From: Tessaracoccus defluvii | GTDB taxonomy: Bacteria; Actinomycetota; Actinomycetes; Propionibacteriales; Propionibacteriaceae | Length of the DNA stretch: 64,000 bases | Reading direction: 5' to 3' | Assembly (NCBI RefSeq): GCF_014489575.1 | Contig: NZ_CP060789.1 | Location: 372,001-436,000, forward strand | Shown: piece after piece, positions 20,588-30,279 of the stretch | Position numbering within the stretch: the stretch's first letter is position 1 | Layout of the letters: the number at the start of each line of letters is the position of its first letter | Translations under genes and position numbers: made by a program | The notes under the pieces: generated by a model | Database searches by the model: none | What the model saw: only the letters and a program-made list of their open reading frames with translations | What the model was told of the DNA's origin: nothing

Positions 20588-21544
20588 GGAGCCCCGCCCG
20601 TGCGGCGTCTCCCAGCCTGACAGGTCCGGACCCTTCGGGATGATCCCCAGCGGGTTGATGTCCCGGTGCACCACGTAGTAGTGCGCCTTGATCTGGTCGA
20701 ACCGCACGTTGTTCCCGAACCCGGGCGTCTGGAACAGGTCCCGCGCGTAGCCCCACAGGTTCGGCAGCTCCGTCAGCTTGCTGCGGTTGCACTTGAAGTG
20801 CCCGTGGTAGACGGGATCGAAGCGCACCAGCGTCGTGAACAGCCGGATGTCGGCCTCGGTGATCGCCTCGCCCATCAGGTAGCGGCTCCTGCCGAGCCGC
20901 TCCTCGAGCCAGTCGAGCGCCGTGAACAGCCGGTCGTAGGCGTCGTCGTAGGCCTCCTGCGAACCCGCGAAGCCGCAGCGGTACACCCCGTTGTTGACCT
21001 CGGTGTAGACCCGCCACATCACCTGCTCCATCTCGTCGCGGAGCCCGGCAGGCCACAGGTCAGGCGCGTCGGCACGGTGGAACCCACGCCACTCGAAGAA
21101 CAGGTCCTCGGTGATCTGGGCGAAGTCGTTGGTGACGACCTCGCCGGTCGCCTCCTCGACGATCGCCGGCACCGTGATGCCGCGCGGGTAGTCGGGGAAG
21201 CGCTTCAGGTAGGCGTCCTTCAGCTTGTGGATGCCGAGCACCGGATCGACGCCGCCCGGGTCCAGGTCGAACGTCCAGGAGTCGGCGTCGTGCGTCGGCC
21301 CCGGGTTTCCCATGGAGATGACGTCGCCGAGGCCGAGCAGGTCGCGGACGATGATGGCCCGGTTCGCCCAGGGGCAGGCGTACGCGGCGATGAGCCGGTA
21401 GCGCCCGGCCTCGACCGGCCTGTCATCGGTCCCCGGGCGCGGGGCGGCCACGATGCGGGTCGTGATGTAGCGCGAGTCCCGGTTGAACTCCTTGCCCTCC
21501 ACGGAGTAGACGCCGCCGCTGCCGTGTTCTGCTTCCTCGGTCAT
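20567..21544 (-). CDS. Glutathionyl-hydroquinone reductase-like GST (Xi class)
   Basis: Enzymes of this class reduce thiol-hydroquinone adducts. The catalytic cysteine is in AAYACPWANRA near residue 55. The thioredoxin-like half is followed by the helical half with RCGFAGSQEAYDDAYDRLF and KLTELPNLWGYARDLFQTPG, both characteristic. The length of 325 aa fits. Actinobacteria generally make mycothiol instead of glutathione, so the cofactor may be mycothiol (inference). The ATG at 21544 is preferred over GTG 21553. Confidence 0.9.
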   Translation of the reverse strand: MTEEAEHGSGGVYSVEGKEFNRDSRYITTRIVAAPRPGTDDRPVEAGRYRLIAAYACPWANRAIIVRDLLGLGDVISMGNPGPTHDADSWTFDLDPGGVDPVLGIHKLKDAYLKRFPDYPRGITVPAIVEEATGEVVTNDFAQITEDLFFEWRGFHRADAPDLWPAGLRDEMEQVMWRVYTEVNNGVYRCGFAGSQEAYDDAYDRLFTALDWLEERLGRSRYLMGEAITEADIRLFTTLVRFDPVYHGHFKCNRSKLTELPNLWGYARDLFQTPGFGNNVRFDQIKAHYYVVHRDINPLGIIPKGPDLSGWETPHGRGSSGNKTQ

Positions 21545-21573
21545 GGGAGCCACGCTACCGGGACGGCGGGCGT

Positions 21574-21579
21574 TAGTGT
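21574..21579 (+). promoter_or_regulatory. -10 element of a leaderless promoter for the ABC exporter
   Basis: TAGTGT ends six bases before the ATG at 21586, so transcription should begin at or next to the start codon. No ribosome binding site is present. Confidence 0.4.
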
Positions 21580-21585
21580 GTCGCC

Positions 21586-23598
21586 ATGTCGATGGGTATG
21601 GGTGGGGGAGGCGGTGGAGGCCGCGGTGGGCTGGGCCGCGGCGTCGACGAAGCCGCCCAGCGGAAGCTGAACGCGGCAGCCCCGCAGATCCCGGACCTGC
21701 AACGGCGGATCCTCGCGCTGTTTCGGCCCTATCTCGGGCGGATCGCCGCCACGGCGCTGATCGTCATCGTGGGGGCTGCGATCGCCGTCGTCCCCCCGCT
21801 CCTCGTGCAACGGGTCTTCGACGACGCGCTCTTCCCTGCTGACGGGGCACCCCGGCTCCGTCTCCTGGCCCAGCTCGTCGCGGTCATGATCGGCCTCTAC
21901 CTCTTCTCGGCGGCGCTCGGCGTGCTCCAGACGTGGCTGACCTCGACCGTCGGCAACCGGGTCACCGGCGACCTGCGGGTCCGGCTCTTCGAACACCTGC
22001 AGGCCATGGAACTCGGGTTCTTCACCCGCACCAGGACCGGCGTGATCCAGTCCCGGCTCCAGAACGACGTGGGCGCCGTCTCCGGGGTGCTCACCAACAC
22101 GGTCACCAGCATCCTCGGCAACGTCGTCACGGTCATCTCCGCGCTGGTCGCCATGCTGCTGATCGACTGGCGGCTGACGCTCATCGCGGTCGTGATCATG
22201 CCGATCCTGGTCCTGATCCAGCGCCGTGTCGGCCAGGTGCGGGCGCGGATCGCCGCCCAGACGCAGGAGTCGCTGTCCGAGCTGACCGCCATCACACAGG
22301 AGACCCTCAGCGTCTCCGGCATCCTCCTGTCGAAGGCGTTCAACCGGCAACGCACCGAATCCGTGCGCTACCAGCGGGAGAACACCAACCAGATCAGCCT
22401 CCAGGTGAAGCGGGCGATGAGCGGCCAGGGCTTCTTCGCCGTCGTCCAGGTCATCATGGCCAGCATCCCGGCCGTGATCTATCTGGTGGCCGGCTACCTG
22501 GTGAGCGGCGGTGTCGACACGATCACTGCCGGCACCGTCGTCGCGTTCACGACGGTGCAGGCGCGGCTGTTGCAGCCGCTCATGGGCCTGATGCGGGTCG
22601 CCCTCGACCTGCAGACCTCCGGCGCGATCTTCGCCCGGATCTTCGAATACCTCGACCTCACCCCGGCGATCTCCGACGCGGCAGGGGCCATCCCTGTGAC
22701 AGACGGCCCCGGCCCGCTCGGCAAGGTCGAGTTCCGCGACGTCTCGTTCCGCTACCCCGATGCCGCGCCCGACACCCGACCCACGCTGTCGCACGTCAGC
22801 TTCACCGCCGCTCCGGGCGAGCACGTCGCGTTCGTCGGGCCCTCCGGCGCCGGCAAGTCGACGGTGCTGTACCTCGCGCCACGCCTCTACGAGGCGACCT
22901 CCGGCGCCGTCCTGTTCGCCGGCACCGACGTCCGTTCCCTCACCCAGGAGTCGATCATCGACCACGTCGGGATCGTGTCGCAGGAGACGTACCTCTTCCA
23001 CGCCACCATCCGCGACAACCTCCTCTACGCGAAGCCTGACGCCACGCAGGAGGAGCTCGAGACGGCCTGCGTCGCCGCCAACATCCACCACATCATCGTC
23101 GGCTTCGAGCAGGGCTACGACACCGTCGTGGGGGAGCGTGGCTACCGGCTCTCCGGCGGCGAGAAGCAGCGCATCGCCATCGCGCGGGTCCTGTTGAAGG
23201 ACCCGCCCGTGCTCCTGCTCGACGAGGCGACCAGCGCGCTCGACACCGTTTCGGAGCGCGTCGTGCAGGAGGCACTCGACAGCGTCGCCGTGGGCCGCAC
23301 CACGCTCACGATCGCGCACCGGCTCTCCACCGTGGTGGGCGCCGATCGGATCCACGTGATCGAGGCCGGCAGGATCGTCGAGTCCGGCACCCACCAGGAA
23401 CTGCTGGCCCTCGGCGGCCTGTATGCGAGCCTGGCGGCCCAGCAGTTGGAGGCGTCCACGATCGAGGGGCTCGAGCCGAAGGCCTATCCGGAGCGGCGGG
23501 CCGACAAGTCCCCGGGCCAGGGCGGCGACGCCCTGCCGGTCGTCGCCTTCGGAGGCGTGGTCGGACCCGACATCGTGGGCTGGGCGCGGCTCGACTGA
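21586..23598 (+). CDS. ABC exporter, fused membrane and ATPase domains
   Basis: Homodimeric-type multidrug or lipid exporter, 670 aa. After a very glycine-rich start (MSMGMGGGGGGG, about 20 residues) come six membrane helices (residues about 45-335), then the ATPase: Walker A FVGPSGAGKSTV near residue 420, signature YRLSGGEKQRIAIARVL, Walker B VLLLDEATSALD and H-loop IAHRLS. The C-terminal 50 residues after the ATPase are of no known type. Substrate unknown. Single gene between divergent and convergent neighbours. Confidence 0.9.
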   Translation: MSMGMGGGGGGGRGGLGRGVDEAAQRKLNAAAPQIPDLQRRILALFRPYLGRIAATALIVIVGAAIAVVPPLLVQRVFDDALFPADGAPRLRLLAQLVAVMIGLYLFSAALGVLQTWLTSTVGNRVTGDLRVRLFEHLQAMELGFFTRTRTGVIQSRLQNDVGAVSGVLTNTVTSILGNVVTVISALVAMLLIDWRLTLIAVVIMPILVLIQRRVGQVRARIAAQTQESLSELTAITQETLSVSGILLSKAFNRQRTESVRYQRENTNQISLQVKRAMSGQGFFAVVQVIMASIPAVIYLVAGYLVSGGVDTITAGTVVAFTTVQARLLQPLMGLMRVALDLQTSGAIFARIFEYLDLTPAISDAAGAIPVTDGPGPLGKVEFRDVSFRYPDAAPDTRPTLSHVSFTAAPGEHVAFVGPSGAGKSTVLYLAPRLYEATSGAVLFAGTDVRSLTQESIIDHVGIVSQETYLFHATIRDNLLYAKPDATQEELETACVAANIHHIIVGFEQGYDTVVGERGYRLSGGEKQRIAIARVLLKDPPVLLLDEATSALDTVSERVVQEALDSVAVGRTTLTIAHRLSTVVGADRIHVIEAGRIVESGTHQELLALGGLYASLAAQQLEASTIEGLEPKAYPERRADKSPGQGGDALPVVAFGGVVGPDIVGWARLD

Positions 23599-23606
23599 GC
23601 GCCCTG

Positions 23607-24449
23607 TCAGTCCTCCACCTGCAGGCGGGTGGGGGCGGGCAGGTAGTACAGCCCGAGGGAGGACAGGATCCTCACCACGGTGGCGTGCGCCACGACCCGC
23701 TCGGCCTCGGTCCCGGCGTTCGCAGCGAGCCGTGCAGCGCCGGCCGCACGCCGCGCATCGTCGCGGGCGGTCTCCGGCAGGTGCCCGATCCCGAGCGTCT
23801 CGGCGTTGGCCCGGGCCGCGTCGAACGAGACCTGGACGGCCGCGGAGCAGCGGACCAGTTCCTCCGCGGGAGTGACGTCGCTGAGGTCGCTCCAGGCAGC
23901 CAGCTCCGTCTCGAATCGGGACGTGAGGGCCACCGACGAGTCGAAGAGCGCCGAGTTCTCGATGCGGTAGGCGACATCGGTCAGCATCCGGCCGTAGAGG
24001 GCACGGACGTCAGCGACGCGGGCGACGGCCGCGTTGCGCGGGGCATCGGCCGGGGGGAGGAGCGCCTCGACCTCCGCCGGCCGCAGCCAGGCGCCGTCGA
24101 TGAGGAGGCGGGGCCCGGTGACACCCCAGCGTCCGGCACGGCTCCGGTAGCCGCGGACGAGCCTCACGTCGCGGCCCAACGCCAGGGAGCCCAGCGTCGC
24201 GAATCCGGGCACGACGCGATACTGCCGGCGGATGGGTCCACCGTCGCCGCGCCAGGTGGTGGCCAGCAGCTCCTCGCGACGTACACCGAGGTCGATCACC
24301 GCGCGGACCCCCGCGCTGGCGACGAACAGTCTCCGGTCGGCGGTGATCCCCAGGAACATGCCGTCGCCAAGGTCCGACACGGTGGCGCCGAGCCCCACCG
24401 CCACCAGGCCCGGCAGCGGCTCCTCCAGGCCTGAGGCTGGCCGGCTCAC
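23607..24449 (-). CDS. Unrecognised protein, paralogue C of a four-member family
   Basis: No function recognised; 280 aa, GTG start overlapping the stop of paralogue D (GTGA). No clear membrane helix. The N-terminal 140 residues are beta-rich (GDGMFLGITADRRLFVAS). The shared C-terminal block follows: YGRMLTDVAYRIENSALFD, AETLGIGHLPETARDDARRA and RILSSLGLYYLPAPTR. Relative to A and B it keeps the block and swaps the N-terminal domain. The gene ends 9 bases past the convergent ABC exporter. Confidence 0.75.
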   Translation of the reverse strand: MSRPASGLEEPLPGLVAVGLGATVSDLGDGMFLGITADRRLFVASAGVRAVIDLGVRREELLATTWRGDGGPIRRQYRVVPGFATLGSLALGRDVRLVRGYRSRAGRWGVTGPRLLIDGAWLRPAEVEALLPPADAPRNAAVARVADVRALYGRMLTDVAYRIENSALFDSSVALTSRFETELAAWSDLSDVTPAEELVRCSAAVQVSFDAARANAETLGIGHLPETARDDARRAAGAARLAANAGTEAERVVAHATVVRILSSLGLYYLPAPTRLQVED

Positions 24450-25354
24450 CGGCCGGGCTCGATCTGTCTGCGGCGCACCACGAGCTGTGGAGCGTCGGCG
24501 TCGACCGCAGGCAGGTAGTACAGGGCCAGCGAGCCCAGCAGCTGGGCGACCTTCTGCCGCGCAGCGGCCCGCTCGGCCTCGGAGCCGGGCGCCAGCGCGG
24601 TCGCGGCAGCCAGCCTGGCGCGCCGCGCCGTCGCCCGCGCCGTCGAGGGCAGGTGGTCATAGCCGAGTGCCTCCGCGCTGCGGCGCGCCGTCGCGAAGGC
24701 CGTCTCCACGACGCGAGCCGCTCGTTCGGCATCCGGGCTGCCCGGGTCGAAGGTCAGGAGGGCGATCTCGAAGGCCTCGGTGGAAGGGTGGGCCGCGTCG
24801 AACAGCGCCGAGTTCTCGATCCGGTACCCGATGTCGTCGCGCAGCCGCGCGTAGGCATCGCGCACTGCTGCGACCCGGTCGCCGGCTGTCACGGCGGACC
24901 CCTCCGCTGCGACAGGCCGGGGGAGCCGAGGGTGCACCTGACTGGGGAGGAGATCCCGCCCGTGCTCGTCCCGCGCCATCGGCTGGAGCTGTGTGTTTGT
25001 CTGGACCTTCCGGCTGCCTGGTGTGAGCGCGGCGGTGACGAGGGAGAGCCGCACGAACGGCCACCTCAGCCCGGGAAGGACGGCCGCGGCGAACGCGTCC
25101 ACGTCCACGTGGGCGAGCAGCACCTCGCGCAGGGTCAGGTCCGCGGAGACGGAGACGACGATCTGGGGAGGCATGGGGGTCCTGGTGGCGGTGTCGCAGA
25201 GGCCCATGCGGATCCGGCCACGGCGCGGCCGGGCGAACTGGACGTAGACCAGGGTCCTGCGCCCGTCGATGCCGGTGCCGGCCACGGCGGCCTTCAACCG
25301 GACCGGAAGGTCGCGCAGCGGCACGTCCAGGTGAACGCTCGGCCACGCTGTCAT
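24446..25354 (-). CDS. Unrecognised protein, paralogue D of a four-member family
   Basis: No function recognised; 302 aa from the ATG at 25354. The N-terminal 150 residues contain a beta-rich, apparently soluble domain with VRLKAAVAGTGIDGRRTLVY. The C-terminal family block is YARLRDDIGYRIENSALFD, AEALGYDHLPSTARATARRA and LLGSLALYYLP. The variable part of the block is shorter than in A-C. The gene follows the helicase by 10 bases on the same strand and is coupled to paralogue C, so helicase-D-C may be co-transcribed. Confidence 0.75.
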   Translation of the reverse strand: MTAWPSVHLDVPLRDLPVRLKAAVAGTGIDGRRTLVYVQFARPRRGRIRMGLCDTATRTPMPPQIVVSVSADLTLREVLLAHVDVDAFAAAVLPGLRWPFVRLSLVTAALTPGSRKVQTNTQLQPMARDEHGRDLLPSQVHPRLPRPVAAEGSAVTAGDRVAAVRDAYARLRDDIGYRIENSALFDAAHPSTEAFEIALLTFDPGSPDAERAARVVETAFATARRSAEALGYDHLPSTARATARRARLAAATALAPGSEAERAAARQKVAQLLGSLALYYLPAVDADAPQLVVRRRQIEPGR

Positions 25355-25364
25355 GGGACCGACC

Positions 25365-27116
25365 CTAGCCGCGCAGCCAGCCACGGATCGCGACGATGCG
25401 CTGATCCACCTCGCCCTGCGAGGCCTGGGCGAGCTTCGGGCCGCCGCATTCGCGGCGCAGATCGGCATGCACGTGGCTGTGCGGGATGCCCTTGAGCCGC
25501 GCATACTGCGCCACCAGCGAGTTCAGTTCCTTGCGCTTGGAGGCGATGGCCCGGTGGAGGGCGACCTCCGGTTCGGCCTTCCGGTCGTCGCGCTCCCGCC
25601 GGCGTAGCTGGCGGCGCTGGCGGTCGGCGAGCAGCACCGAGACCTGGTTGGGTTCCAGCAGACCGGGAAGGCCCAGGTAGTCGGCCTCATCCTGGGACGA
25701 CGGCTCGGCGTGCATGCCGAAGGCCTGCGAGTCGAACAGCACATGGTCGAACGTGGCCTGTGACTCGAGCGCCTCGAACGAGCCGAGCAGGTCGTCGGCC
25801 GCGGAGGCGTCGCGGTTGGCCGCCTCGATCAGCGCCTCGGTCTCGGCCCAGATGTCGCCCTCGTCGTTCCTGGGCCGGCCCAGCACGTGGTCGCGCTGCT
25901 TCTCGAGGGTCGCGGCGTGAGCAAGGAGCACCGGGACGGTGGGCAGGAACACGGTCGCGACCTCGCCGCGGCGGCGGCTCCGCACGAAGCGACCGACGGC
26001 CTGGGCGAAGAACAGCGGGGTGGAGATGGCGGTGGCGTAGACGCCGACGGCGAGCCGTGGCACGTCGACGCCCTCGGACACCATGCGCACGGCCACCATC
26101 CAGCGTTCGTCGGACGCGGAGAACTCGTCGATGCGGGCGCTGGCCTTCGAGTCGTCGGAGAGGACGACGCACGGCCGCTGCCCGGTCATCTCGGTGAGCA
26201 GCTTGGCGTAGGCGCGCGCCGTCGTCTGGTTGGTCGCGATGACCAGGCCGCCGGCGTCCGGGACGTGGCGGCGGACCTCGGTCAGCCTCCGGTCGGCGGC
26301 GCGGAGCACCGCGGAGACCCACTCGCCTGTCGGGGCGAGCGCAGTGCGCCAGGCCGCGGCGGTCAGGTCCTTCGTCATGGGGATGCCGAGGTCGGCGGCC
26401 AGTTCGTCGCCGGCCTTGGTGCGCCAGCGCATCGGGCCGCCGTAGTTCATGAACAGCACGGGCCGCACGACATGGTCGGCGAGCGCCTCGGAGTAGCCGT
26501 ACGTGTAGTCGGCCCGCGACTGCATCACGCCGGGGGCGAGCTCGTCGTAGGCGACGAAGGGGATGGGGTTGTCGTCGGAACGGAACGGCGTGCCCGTCAA
26601 CGACAGTCGACGGCGTGCGTTCTGGAAGGCGTACTCGATCGCCTCGCCCCAGCTCTTCGAGTCGCCGGCGTGGTGGATCTCGTCGAAGATCACGAGCACG
26701 TCCTTCGAGACGCACAGCGCCTCGTAGACGTAGGAGCGGGCTGCGACGCCCGCGTACGTGACGGCCGATCCGTCGTACTCGCGGGAGCGGCCCTTGCGGG
26801 ACGAGCCGCCGGTGCCAGGATCCAGTTGGATGCCCACGCGGGCCGCGGCGTCGGCCCACTGCACCTTCAGGTGCTCCGTGGGTGTGACGACGACGATGCG
26901 GCGGATCGCGCGGGACTGTAGGAGCGTCTGTGCCACCCGCAGCGCGAAGGTGGTCTTGCCTGCGCCCGGGGTGGCGACGCAGAGGAAGTCACGGGGCTGC
27001 TCGTTCTGGTAGAGCGTCAGCGCCTCCTGCTGCCAGGCGCGCAGAGACGAGGCCGTGCCCCACGCAGCGCGTTGGGGGAAAGCCGGGGAGAGGTGTTCGA
27101 AGGCCGCCGATGACAT
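25365..27116 (-). CDS. DEAD/DEAH-box (superfamily 2) helicase
   Basis: ATP-dependent nucleic-acid helicase or translocase, 583 aa. Motif I is ATPGAGKTTFALRVAQ near residue 45. Motif II is VLVIFDEIHHAGD near 140, motif III SLTGTPFRS and motif VI QAVGRFVRSRRRG near 390. The C-terminal 180 residues form a charged accessory region with coiled-coil-like RQRRQLRRRERDDRKAEPE. This gene type is widespread in actinobacteria without a well-defined role. The ATG at 27116 is chosen because homology starts just after it. A 49-base gap separates it from the exonuclease upstream. Confidence 0.88.
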   Translation of the reverse strand: MSSAAFEHLSPAFPQRAAWGTASSLRAWQQEALTLYQNEQPRDFLCVATPGAGKTTFALRVAQTLLQSRAIRRIVVVTPTEHLKVQWADAAARVGIQLDPGTGGSSRKGRSREYDGSAVTYAGVAARSYVYEALCVSKDVLVIFDEIHHAGDSKSWGEAIEYAFQNARRRLSLTGTPFRSDDNPIPFVAYDELAPGVMQSRADYTYGYSEALADHVVRPVLFMNYGGPMRWRTKAGDELAADLGIPMTKDLTAAAWRTALAPTGEWVSAVLRAADRRLTEVRRHVPDAGGLVIATNQTTARAYAKLLTEMTGQRPCVVLSDDSKASARIDEFSASDERWMVAVRMVSEGVDVPRLAVGVYATAISTPLFFAQAVGRFVRSRRRGEVATVFLPTVPVLLAHAATLEKQRDHVLGRPRNDEGDIWAETEALIEAANRDASAADDLLGSFEALESQATFDHVLFDSQAFGMHAEPSSQDEADYLGLPGLLEPNQVSVLLADRQRRQLRRRERDDRKAEPEVALHRAIASKRKELNSLVAQYARLKGIPHSHVHADLRRECGGPKLAQASQGEVDQRIVAIRGWLRG

Positions 27117-27165
27117 ACGGTCGGCCACTCTAGTCACCGGGCCGGGCAAATCCCAAGGGTGTGAT

Positions 27166-27836
27166 TCAGCTGGACATCCGCAGCGCGGTGCGCAACTCGC
27201 CCAGCCGGAGGTGCGCCACGAGCGCGAGGTACAGCTCGGCGCAGGCGAGCGCATCGATCTCCGCGTCGTGTCCCCTGTAGGTGGGAAGCCCGAGCCGCGA
27301 CCGGAGTCGCCAGAGACGCAGCTCGCTCGTCTGCTGGTCGTCGTGGGTGCCCAGGAGCCGCTGCCCGAGCCGGATCGTGTCGATGGCGGGGATCCGGATG
27401 CCGACGCCGTAGCGACGCTTCACCGCGGCCCGGAGGAACCCGGTCTCGATGGCGGCGTGGTGGGCCAGCAGGGTCCGGCCGGCGAGCCGCGAGAACAGGG
27501 CGTCCAGCGCCTCCTCCTCGGGAACCCCGGCGGCCACGGCATCGTCGGTGAGCGTGTGGATGACGGCGGACTGGCCGACGGGCCCGGTCCCCGCGACGAC
27601 GTGCGTCGCCGTGCTGCCCAGCGGGATGGACGCGCCGTCGACGTCGACCATGCCGACGGAGACGATCCTGTCGGTGGCCGGGTCGAGCCCCGTCGTCTCC
27701 AGGTCGACGGCGAGCAGGAGGGTCTCGCCGAGGGGAGTGGGACCGGGCTGCGGGGGAGTCTCCAGATAGCTGCGGAGGCCCCCGCGGGGACACGGCGCGC
27801 CAGCCGCGCGTTCAGGAAGGAGTCGCCCCAGCTCAT
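27166..27836 (-). CDS. DnaQ-like 3'-5' exonuclease (frameshifted)
   Basis: DEDDh-type exonuclease, 223 aa after repair. Exo I is AVDLETTGLDPATDRI near residue 48, Exo II AHHAAIETGFL near 118 and Exo III YRGHDAEIDALACAEL near 192 with the catalytic His. The frame breaks at the G run 27786-27789 (four, five expected), rejoining at RGGLRSYLETP. The ATG overlaps the stop of the CNB/CBS/DUF294 gene (ATGA). Such proteins next to DUF294 nucleotidyltransferases are common, suggesting a joint role, possibly in RNA or nucleotide turnover (inference). Confidence 0.85.
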
Positions 27837-29653
27837 CGCAGGATGTGGGTCTGGTAGGCCAACCCGAGCGCCGTCTGGGCCCGGCCGACGAAGGCGAAGG
27901 CGCTGCGAAGGTGCCTGCGTTCGAACTCGGACAGCCGCGACGGGGCGATAAAGTTGTCCGGCGCCTCCCCGCGCAGCACCTGCCGGTCCTGATGCTGCAG
28001 CCGCGTGTACGACATGAACTCGTGCGCGTCGAGCAGATTGTCGACCTCCGAGAGGTGCGCGCCAGCCGCGGTGAGTCGCGCCCGGGTGCCGACGTGCGGC
28101 AGCCCGTAGCGCAGGCTGTGGTGCCGCGCGATGTCGACGATGGGGTTGATCCCGCCCAGCTTGATGTCGAGGCGGTCCCGGTGCTGACCGCGCTTCTCCA
28201 CCACGAACCCGCCCAGGAACCCGATCGGCACGTCGACGTCGCCGATGTGGCCGGCCATGTGCCCGAGGAAGCGGGTCGATGCCGGCGCCGTCGCGAGGAT
28301 CCGCCGCTGCAGTTCAGCCGCGAGCGCCGCGTCGCCGTGGATGGGGCGCATGTCGAAGAAGATCGACGAGTTGAGCACGGCCTCGGACGTCGGCGCGTCC
28401 AGCCACGACGAGAAGGTCCGCCACCAGCCGGTCAGGGGCTTGCGCCACTTTGTCGCCATCGCATCGCCGTGGCAGCGGGGGAATCCGCAGGCCACCAGGG
28501 CCGCCGTCAGCTCCTCGGCGAGTTCCTCGAAGTAGGCGTCGTGCTCGGGCAGGGCCTCGTCGCTCAGGATCATCGCATGGTCCTGGTCCGAGCCGAGGGC
28601 CTGCTCACGGCGGGCGAGGGATCCCAGCGCGACCCAGCAGTAGGGAACCGGAGGAGGACCGAGGCGTTCCTCCGTCAACTGGGCCAGCCGCTGCCAGAGC
28701 GCCTCGCTGGTGCCGCTCACGATGTGGGCGATGTCGAAGGCCGCCGCATCCTGCCGGAGCAGGCGGCTCACCAGCGAGGGCACGCGGCCCACGACGCTGA
28801 CGAGTCCGGCGAGATCGTTCTGCCGTGAGATGTCGCCGACGATGTACAGCGGGCTCGAGCGTTCGAGCCGCATCAGGTCCCCGGAGGTGACCATGCCCGT
28901 CACGTGGCCGTCCACCATCACGGGAAGGTGGTGGATCTTGCGGTCGACGAGCCGCATCAACACGTCGAGGGCGAGCGCGTCGCCGTCGATGGTCACCGGC
29001 GTGGTGCTCATCACCTCCCGCAGGGGTGTGCTGGCGGGGAGGTCGCGCGCGACGACCCGGCGCAGGTCGCGGTCGGTGAGGATCCCGGCCAGGTCTCCGT
29101 CGGTACCCGTGACGATGATGGCCGAGATCCGCTGCGCGTCCATGGCCGTCGCGGCCTCGCCGACGGTGGCGGTCTCCGGGATCGTCACCGGCTTCCGCGT
29201 GATCATGTCCCGCACCGGTACCTGCAGCACCGGACCTCCCTCGGGGGAGCGGACGTTCGCGTCGGCGAGCCGGGATTCGGTGAAGAACCTGCGGATCTCC
29301 GGGACCGCGACGAGTTCCTCGACCACGTCGGTGCCGAATGTCCACAGCAGGGTGTCCTCCAGAGCCACGAACGTGAAGCGCGAGCCGCGCTGTTCAAGGA
29401 TGGACGCCTGCCCGAAGCAGGCACCGGGCTCCTCGTGGGTGACGAGACCGTCGGCAGCGTCGCGGACCTCCACCGCGCCGGAACGGATGACGTGCATGAC
29501 GCCCGGAGCGCTGCCCGCGGCGAGGATGACCCCGCCGCGCCGGACGTAGGAGCCGCTGGCGCGTCGGGCGAAGGACGCGACGGCGTCGGGCGGCAGCAGC
29601 GACCAGGGTTCGCGGCCGGCCAGAAACTGCGTCGTCTCGGCGAGCTCGGACAT
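27833..29653 (-). CDS. Cyclic-nucleotide-binding, CBS and DUF294 nucleotidyltransferase protein
   Basis: Predicted regulated nucleotidyltransferase, 606 aa. A cyclic-nucleotide-binding domain lies at residues 15-130 (VIRSGAVEVRDAADG, EPGACFGQASIL). Two CBS domains span about 155-275 (DMITRKPVTIPETATVGEAA, VMSTTPVTIDGDALALDVLM). The DUF294 nucleotidyltransferase has WVALGSLARREQALGSDQDH near residue 360, with the two Asp of the metal site, and a DUF294 C-terminal helical domain ends the protein. Homologous architectures are known but the substrate is not. It is coupled to the downstream exonuclease. No membrane segment. Confidence 0.9.
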   Translation of the reverse strand: MSELAETTQFLAGREPWSLLPPDAVASFARRASGSYVRRGGVILAAGSAPGVMHVIRSGAVEVRDAADGLVTHEEPGACFGQASILEQRGSRFTFVALEDTLLWTFGTDVVEELVAVPEIRRFFTESRLADANVRSPEGGPVLQVPVRDMITRKPVTIPETATVGEAATAMDAQRISAIIVTGTDGDLAGILTDRDLRRVVARDLPASTPLREVMSTTPVTIDGDALALDVLMRLVDRKIHHLPVMVDGHVTGMVTSGDLMRLERSSPLYIVGDISRQNDLAGLVSVVGRVPSLVSRLLRQDAAAFDIAHIVSGTSEALWQRLAQLTEERLGPPPVPYCWVALGSLARREQALGSDQDHAMILSDEALPEHDAYFEELAEELTAALVACGFPRCHGDAMATKWRKPLTGWWRTFSSWLDAPTSEAVLNSSIFFDMRPIHGDAALAAELQRRILATAPASTRFLGHMAGHIGDVDVPIGFLGGFVVEKRGQHRDRLDIKLGGINPIVDIARHHSLRYGLPHVGTRARLTAAGAHLSEVDNLLDAHEFMSYTRLQHQDRQVLRGEAPDNFIAPSRLSEFERRHLRSAFAFVGRAQTALGLAYQTHILR

Positions 29654-29711
29654 GCGATCAGGGTATCGGCGGCGGCTCGCCCGCACGAGGGAACCGGGGC
29701 GATCCGCGCGA

Positions 29712-29717
29712 TACCAT
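29712..29717 (+). promoter_or_regulatory. -10 element of a leaderless NUDIX promoter
   Basis: TACCAT ends six bases before the GTG at 29724. The spacing predicts transcription starting at the start codon. Confidence 0.35.
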
Positions 29718-29723
29718 CGCGGG

Positions 29724-30266
29724 GTGACGGACGTTCCCCTGCCAGGAGCCGACTGGGAGGTCGGCCCCGACGGCATGCCGTGGCGGCAGGCCGCCCGGGT
29801 GCTCCTGCTCGACGCAGACTTCCGGATCCTGCTCGTCCAGGCCCACGACGCCCATGAGCCGGAGCGCACGTGGTGGTTCACCGTCGGCGGTGGCATCGAC
29901 GCGGGGGAGACCCCGCGCGACACGGCCCTGCGTGAGGTGGCCGAGGAGACGGGCCTCAGGCTCGACCCCGCCGACCTGGTGGGCCCCGTCGCGAGCAGGA
30001 GCGCCACCTTCGATTTCTTCGCCCGGCACGTCCGGCAGGACGAGGTGTTCTTCCTGGCCCGGCTGGAGCGGCCCTCCGGGGAGTTCGACACGTCCGGGTG
30101 GACCGACGTCGAGCGCGCCTTCCTCGATGGCTTCGGCTGGTTCTCGGTCGACGACCTCGAGGCGCTCGAGGTCGAGGTGTTTCCGCCCGAGTTGCCGGCG
30201 CTCCTGACCGAACTCCGGGACGGCTGGGATGGCGTGCTGCGGGTTCTTCCCGACCAGTGGGACTGA
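29724..30266 (+). CDS. NUDIX hydrolase
   Basis: Hydrolyses a nucleoside diphosphate linked to another group. It is 180 aa with a complete Nudix box: GGGIDAGETPRDTALREV then AEETGLRL near residues 57-82, including the metal-binding REVAEE glutamates. The GTG start is chosen because sequence similarity to the fold (ADWEVGPDGMPWRQAARVLL) begins soon after and a -10 sits just upstream. It is divergent from the DUF294 gene. Substrate not predictable. Confidence 0.88.
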   Translation: MTDVPLPGADWEVGPDGMPWRQAARVLLLDADFRILLVQAHDAHEPERTWWFTVGGGIDAGETPRDTALREVAEETGLRLDPADLVGPVASRSATFDFFARHVRQDEVFFLARLERPSGEFDTSGWTDVERAFLDGFGWFSVDDLEALEVEVFPPELPALLTELRDGWDGVLRVLPDQWD

Positions 30267-30279
30267 TCCACCCCGCCCT

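Noticed and set aside
21541..23394. 617-codon minus-strand frame opposite the ABC exporter
   Set aside because: Asp/Gly/Arg-rich mirror of a clear ABC transporter, with no domain.
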